DNA from: CAYQPF01 sp964419225
GTDB lineage: Bacteria > Cloacimonadota > Cloacimonadia > Cloacimonadales > CAYQPF01
Assembly: GCA_964419225.1 (NCBI GenBank)
Contig: CAYQPF010000190.1
Location: 1 to 8,364, forward strand
Reading direction: 5' to 3'
Length of the DNA stretch: 8,364 nucleotides
Part shown: piece by piece, positions 5,811 to 8,364 of the stretch
How positions within the stretch are numbered: the stretch's first letter is position 1
How the letters are laid out: each line of letters begins with the position of its first letter
Translations under genes and position numbers: made by a program
The notes under the pieces: generated by a model
What the model was told of the DNA's origin: nothing
The model's input: only the letters and a program-made list of their open reading frames with translations
Databases searched by the model: none

Positions 5811-5879
5811 TAAAAATCAGCTTTTTTGGATTAATGCAAATCTGGGCTATGTATGTTGATTATTGACACTTCGTAAAAT

Positions 5880-5966
5880 GGAATGATTTACAGGCTTGTA
5901 GAGAAAGAGTAGTATAATTCTTCAAAATGATTTATTACTTCTAAGGGCGAGCCTGCAAATCACTCC
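5880..5966. mobile_element. 87-base MITE-like element or insertion-sequence relic
   Basis: The ends are inverted repeats over 19 positions with 3 mismatches: GGAATGATTTACAGGCTTG (5880-5898) against the reverse complement of CGAGCCTGCAAATCACTCC (5948-5966). The inner parts are also weakly symmetrical (AGTAGTATAA near 5908 and TTATTACTT near 5932). There is no coding sequence, and no obvious target duplication is seen in the flanks. It may be a non-autonomous transposable element, the joined ends of a deleted insertion sequence, or a structured RNA. Confidence 0.5.
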
Positions 5967-6325
5967 CAACCATCCTATAATTATACTCACTGGGAGATAT
6001 TCTACTAATTTTAACGCTTTACTTGCGGATTTACTTATAGATCTCTAAAAACCAACCCTCAGTCATTGAATAATCCAAGCCAGAAAAGTATATTGTTTTA
6101 CCACCAATAAATAAGGTCAAATTAACATTCCTTTTGACAATATACATTTTTTAAAAATTATCTACGTAAAATTCGGCAGTTTGCCGGGTACATTACAAAA
6201 ATATAGTTTAATCTTACTTTTCTGATTTTTTTGTCAATTTGTAGATATTCTTTGTGTTTTAGATATTATTCACAGCAAAATAGAACTTTACCGTAAGGTT
6301 TTAACTTAAAAGCTGACGTAAGTCA

Positions 6326-6336
6326 TATTTATTATA
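6326..6336 (+). promoter_or_regulatory. Probable TATA box of the TIGR04255 operon
   Basis: TATTTATTATA lies about 45 bases before the ATG at 6377, predicting a transcript start near 6355 and a leader of about 20 bases. GGTG at 6371-6374 is a weak ribosome site, placed better for the second ATG (6380) than for the first. Confidence 0.45.
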
Positions 6337-6376
6337 GTTGTGATGTATAAAGAAGCAAAATCAATTTTATGGTGTC

Positions 6377-7144
6377 ATGATGGTAACTCGAGAAATGTTC
6401 AAAAATTCAACCGTTAAGGAAGTAGCATTTGAAGTAAAATTTCCAAACTTATTTTTTATTGAAACTAAAATTCCTGACTATCAAATGAAAATTATGGACA
6501 CGTTTATAGAATCGAATCTTCTAATTAGACAACAAATTGCTATTTTAAAGGACATTGGATCTAATATAGAGAAGGAAAATGCTAGTGATTCAAATGAAAA
6601 TGTATTTGAAAAAATATGGCAATTTAAGACTGAAGATGGAACTGTTTTGAATATAAAGTCCAATTCTCTTTCAATAATTTCCCCTAACTACAAGACCTAT
6701 AACTTAGGTACAACAGGCGAGAATTTTAGAGATTTAATAAAATTCACTGTCGATAATTTACTAAATATAGTTCCGATATCGATGTTTACGCGGATAGGCT
6801 TTAGATATATTAATGAATGTCCAATTTTTAAGTTAACAAAAGAAGATTTTGAGAAATCCTATAATACAGCTTTCCCATTAAGCAAGTTTAGTATAATGGA
6901 TGCAACTGAAATGGATTTTAAAGCCGTTGTAAAAAAAGATGGTAGCTTTTTAAGATATGTGGAAAGTTTGCAAACTAGTAGTGATGATAAAAAGGTTTTG
7001 ATTATTGATACGGACGGATTTAAGGAAAATATTAAGACAACAGACTATCTCCAAACAACAGATAAACTACACGATATACTATACACAGAATTTGTAAATA
7101 CTGTCAAAGAACCAGTATTGAGATACATGAGGGGAGCAGAATAA
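6377..7144 (+). CDS. TIGR04255-family protein
   Basis: 255 residues. The family pattern as I know it is visible: an N-terminal VKEVAFEVKFP (13-23), a tryptophan-bearing strand (KIWQFKTEDGTVLNI, 79-93), an SLSIISPNYKTYNLG strand pair, a helix FRDLIKFTVDNLLNIVP and the hallmark RIGFRYIN at 139-146. The C-terminal half repeats strands (KAVVKKDG, VLIIDTDGFKENI) and ends in the helix LHDILYTEFVNTVKEPVLRYMRG. Family members are uncharacterised, and I recall them in accessory or defence-type neighbourhoods with short partner genes. The start is ATG 6377 or 6380; the first ATG forms an ATGA overlap with a 3-codon micro-frame. It is the first gene of a tight operon: 2 bases separate it from the next gene. 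The DNA is very A/T-rich, suggesting transfer. Confidence 0.8.
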   Translation: MMVTREMFKNSTVKEVAFEVKFPNLFFIETKIPDYQMKIMDTFIESNLLIRQQIAILKDIGSNIEKENASDSNENVFEKIWQFKTEDGTVLNIKSNSLSIISPNYKTYNLGTTGENFRDLIKFTVDNLLNIVPISMFTRIGFRYINECPIFKLTKEDFEKSYNTAFPLSKFSIMDATEMDFKAVVKKDGSFLRYVESLQTSSDDKKVLIIDTDGFKENIKTTDYLQTTDKLHDILYTEFVNTVKEPVLRYMRGAE

Positions 7145-7146
7145 AG

Positions 7147-7485
7147 ATGAACTTTGAGAGTAAGAAGAAACGTGTAAAGCTGATGGATGAAAGCACTGGA
7201 TATTTAAAAGATGTCACAAATTTTGATAAGTTATATTTATCTGGTGATAAAAAAGTAAATAGCCAAAAGCCAGTAAATAATGCGACCGGGTCTTCTAATA
7301 AGTTTGAAGGATTAAAAGAAATAGTATTCCCTTTTGAGAAGTATAACGTGAGAATAATTTTAACACCTTTTAACGAATTTGTCGGAATAAGGGAGATATC
7401 AATAAATAAAGAATTTCTCACACATAAGGAAAAAGCGCAAATTAAAGGCTATCACGATGTAGAAGAATATTACCGTGATGAGTGA
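7147..7485 (+). CDS. Uncharacterised 112-residue protein, middle gene of the TIGR04255 operon
   Basis: I do not recognise this family. Residues 1-55 are polar and Lys/Asn/Ser-rich and probably disordered (for example KKVNSQKPVNNATGSSNKFE). Residues 56-85 look like strands (LKEIVFPFEKYNVRIILTPF, then FVGIREISI), and 88-112 form a charged helix ending DVEEYYRDE. There is no signal peptide or membrane span. The ATG at 7147 is 2 bases after the upstream stop, with GAGGGGAG about 10 bases before it. The stop lies in a GTGA overlap with a possible GTG start of the next gene. Its position between two conserved-looking genes suggests a bridging or inhibitory partner, but that is speculation. Confidence 0.7.
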   Translation: MNFESKKKRVKLMDESTGYLKDVTNFDKLYLSGDKKVNSQKPVNNATGSSNKFEGLKEIVFPFEKYNVRIILTPFNEFVGIREISINKEFLTHKEKAQIKGYHDVEEYYRDE

Positions 7486-7490
7486 ATTCT

Positions 7491-8138
7491 ATGTTATATG
7501 AAAAGGCATTTTATTTAGAGAACTCAGATCCAAATATCAGATTTGGTGACATTGTAGAAGGATGTTTCTCTCTAATGACTAGTATGCAAAAACCACTTTT
7601 TGAGAGTTCAAATCAACTAAACATAACTATAGACATCTCAAAATATTTCGTTGTCATGACACCGTGTTGTTCAATAGGTAAAGAATGTACTGTTGGAAAT
7701 GAGAGCCTAGTCTTAACCCCTTTGATAGAACTTCAGTCCGATTTTTTAAAAAGTCCCTACCTTCTGACCGATTTCACAAGAATAAATAGAGAAATGAAAC
7801 CAAAAGATTCAATGCCTCCAAAAGCATGGGAAATGCTTTCAGAGGAAATGAAAGCAGAAAAAATGTCGGAAGGTATGGCATATGCATTTCTAAGTTATTT
7901 CGTATATGGTAAGCATGACCTATTTGAGGAGTATGAATTAAAAAATAAAGATATGAAAATATTAACTCAATATTACATGATCGACTTTAGAAGAATATAT
8001 TCTATAAAAATGCCTCCAGAGGAAATAAGAAAAGCAAAAAGATTACAATTATCTATCTTATCGAGAGAAGAACTTAGGAATAAACTATCTCACTTCTTTG
8101 GCAGAAGACCTAAAGAAGATGAATTGTTAACGGACTGA
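7491..8138 (+). CDS. Uncharacterised protein with GDI...Cys-Cys motif, last gene of the TIGR04255 operon
   Basis: 215 residues from ATG 7491, chosen because GAGTGA lies 5 bases upstream. A GTG at 7482 overlaps the previous stop and would add three residues. The N-terminus has RFGDIVEGCFSL (17-28), a strand pair leading to KYFVVMTPCCSIGK (51-64) with C59-C60, and a third cysteine at 66. The middle is helical and charged (KAWEMLSEEMKAEKMSEGMA). The C-terminus SREELRNKLSHFFGRR (191-206) recalls the 'S.yREhL...ff.R' tail of an unnamed family whose members have a 'GDIf...vvvl(T/S)..CDi' core. On that basis it is a distant relative with Cys-Cys replacing Cys-Asp. The adjacent cysteines suggest metal binding or a thiol active site, which is inference. 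It ends 5 bases from a convergent remnant. Confidence 0.7.
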   Translation: MLYEKAFYLENSDPNIRFGDIVEGCFSLMTSMQKPLFESSNQLNITIDISKYFVVMTPCCSIGKECTVGNESLVLTPLIELQSDFLKSPYLLTDFTRINREMKPKDSMPPKAWEMLSEEMKAEKMSEGMAYAFLSYFVYGKHDLFEEYELKNKDMKILTQYYMIDFRRIYSIKMPPEEIRKAKRLQLSILSREELRNKLSHFFGRRPKEDELLTD

Positions 8139-8152
8139 ATTTATTATAAATT
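8138..8152. terminator. A/T palindrome at convergent 3' ends
   Basis: AATTTAT-T-ATAAATT is a perfect 7+1+7 inverted repeat. It overlaps the plus-strand stop (TGA 8136-8138) and the stop of the minus-strand remnant (TAA 8144-8146). It could mark 3' ends in both directions, but an all-A/T stem is weak. Confidence 0.25.
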
Positions 8153-8342
8153 GAAATGGCTGAGACTTTTAATTATTTTCTGGTCTACCTCTTTTTCTCT
8201 CAATCGTGAAAAACAATAACATTTAATTTCATTGCATTTGTATTCGGTTAAGATACGATCGATAAGAAATGTGTTATTTTCATTGCTATTTCTGTATGCC
8301 TGTAAATGAAAATCGAGATGAATAGATGATTGCAGTAGTCAT
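8144..8342 (-). pseudogene. Possible frameshifted small gene
   Basis: From ATG 8342 the frame reads MTTAIIYSSRFSFTGIQK and stops at TAG (8286-8288). An adjacent frame is open from 8338 to TAA 8144-8146, with coding-like content (HLDFHLQAYRNSNENN, then TFLIDRILTEYKCNEIKC, ending IIKSLSHFNL) but no start codon. Joining the two by one frameshift would give a protein of about 65 residues. No family is recognised, and chance openness cannot be excluded. Confidence 0.3.
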
Positions 8343-8364
8343 TTTAAGGTTAACAGATTCCTTA

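Larger units (their letters stand above)
5661..5813. repeat. Cluster of short direct and inverted repeats upstream of the integrase
   Basis: The elements in order are CACAGATT (5661 and again 5754), GCGTATCATAA (5681) with its near-copy GCGTATGATAA (5803), and AATCGATA (5729 and 5789). There is also a perfect inverted repeat, ACAGATTTTA (5755-5764), TGA, TAAAATCTGT (5768-5777), and a smaller one, ATACG-TAG-CGTAT (5796-5808). Such nested repeats next to an integrase resemble arm and core binding sites of an attachment region, or operators controlling the integrase. The assignment as an attachment site is an inference. Confidence 0.5.
5814..6376. other. Gene-poor region between the integrase side and the TIGR04255 operon
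   Basis: I see no credible gene, tRNA or CRISPR repeat on either strand here. It holds the 87-base inverted-repeat element (5880-5966), a perfect short hairpin CGGCA-GTT-TGCCG at 6174-6186, runs of A and T, and the promoter of the downstream operon. Stops are frequent in all frames. Confidence 0.6.

Noticed and set aside
5648..6376. tRNA gene as integration target, or a CRISPR array, in the long gene-free region
   Set aside because: No cloverleaf-like arms or T-loop consensus and no regularly spaced repeats are visible.
7104..7421. 105-residue minus-strand frame rich in Leu, Phe and Ser
   Set aside because: It is the complement of the 112-residue operon gene; the composition is that of an antisense shadow and there is no ribosome site.

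Overview
The window looks like an accessory, mobile-element-rich stretch of an archaeal genome, most likely a methanogen of the Methanosarcinales type. Evidence: A/T-rich DNA, archaeal TATA boxes of the TTTATATA kind 25-50 bases upstream of starts, several apparently leaderless or near-leaderless genes beside genes with GGTGA-type ribosome sites, an archaeal-style tyrosine recombinase, and TAG used as stop by only one main gene. The lineage is an inference; no rRNA, tRNA or housekeeping gene is present to fix it.

Layout. Bases 1-543 (minus): a HEPN-domain gene overlapping by 22 bases a second gene that runs off the left edge; this pair resembles a two-gene toxin-antitoxin-like cassette. Bases 710-886 (plus): a 58-residue zinc-ribbon protein, convergent with a winged-helix regulator (950-1243, minus), with a 28-base hairpin between them. 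Bases 1321-1761 (minus): an acidic virus/plasmid-type protein of unknown function, divergent from a DUF2726 nuclease-like gene (1952-2809, plus). Their shared promoter region carries palindromes that touch one TATA box and probably overlap the other. The DUF2726 gene ends in TAG and the frame stays open for 44 more codons. A five-span membrane protein with a C-terminal extracytoplasmic domain (2895-3839, minus) converges on it.

At 3931-4107 lies a truncated second copy of the winged-helix gene, abutting the end of an uncharacterised 175-residue gene (4127-4654, minus) that itself looks cut short; this is a recombination junction. Bases 4703-4924 hold a small broken reading frame coupled to the end of the integrase (4931-5647, minus). 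Upstream of the integrase is a 730-base gene-poor stretch with a cluster of short direct and inverted repeats (5661-5813), an 87-base inverted-repeat element (5880-5966) and a small hairpin.

The right end (6377-8138, plus) is a compact, very A/T-rich three-gene operon: a TIGR04255-family protein, a 112-residue unknown protein and a 215-residue unknown protein with a Cys-Cys motif. This operon is the best candidate for an undescribed system. A degraded small reading frame on the minus strand (8144-8342) ends 5 bases from it. The genes do not form one pathway. They read as several small cassettes (HEPN pair, DUF2726/regulator region, TIGR04255 operon) collected near an integrase, with pieces of older insertions between them.
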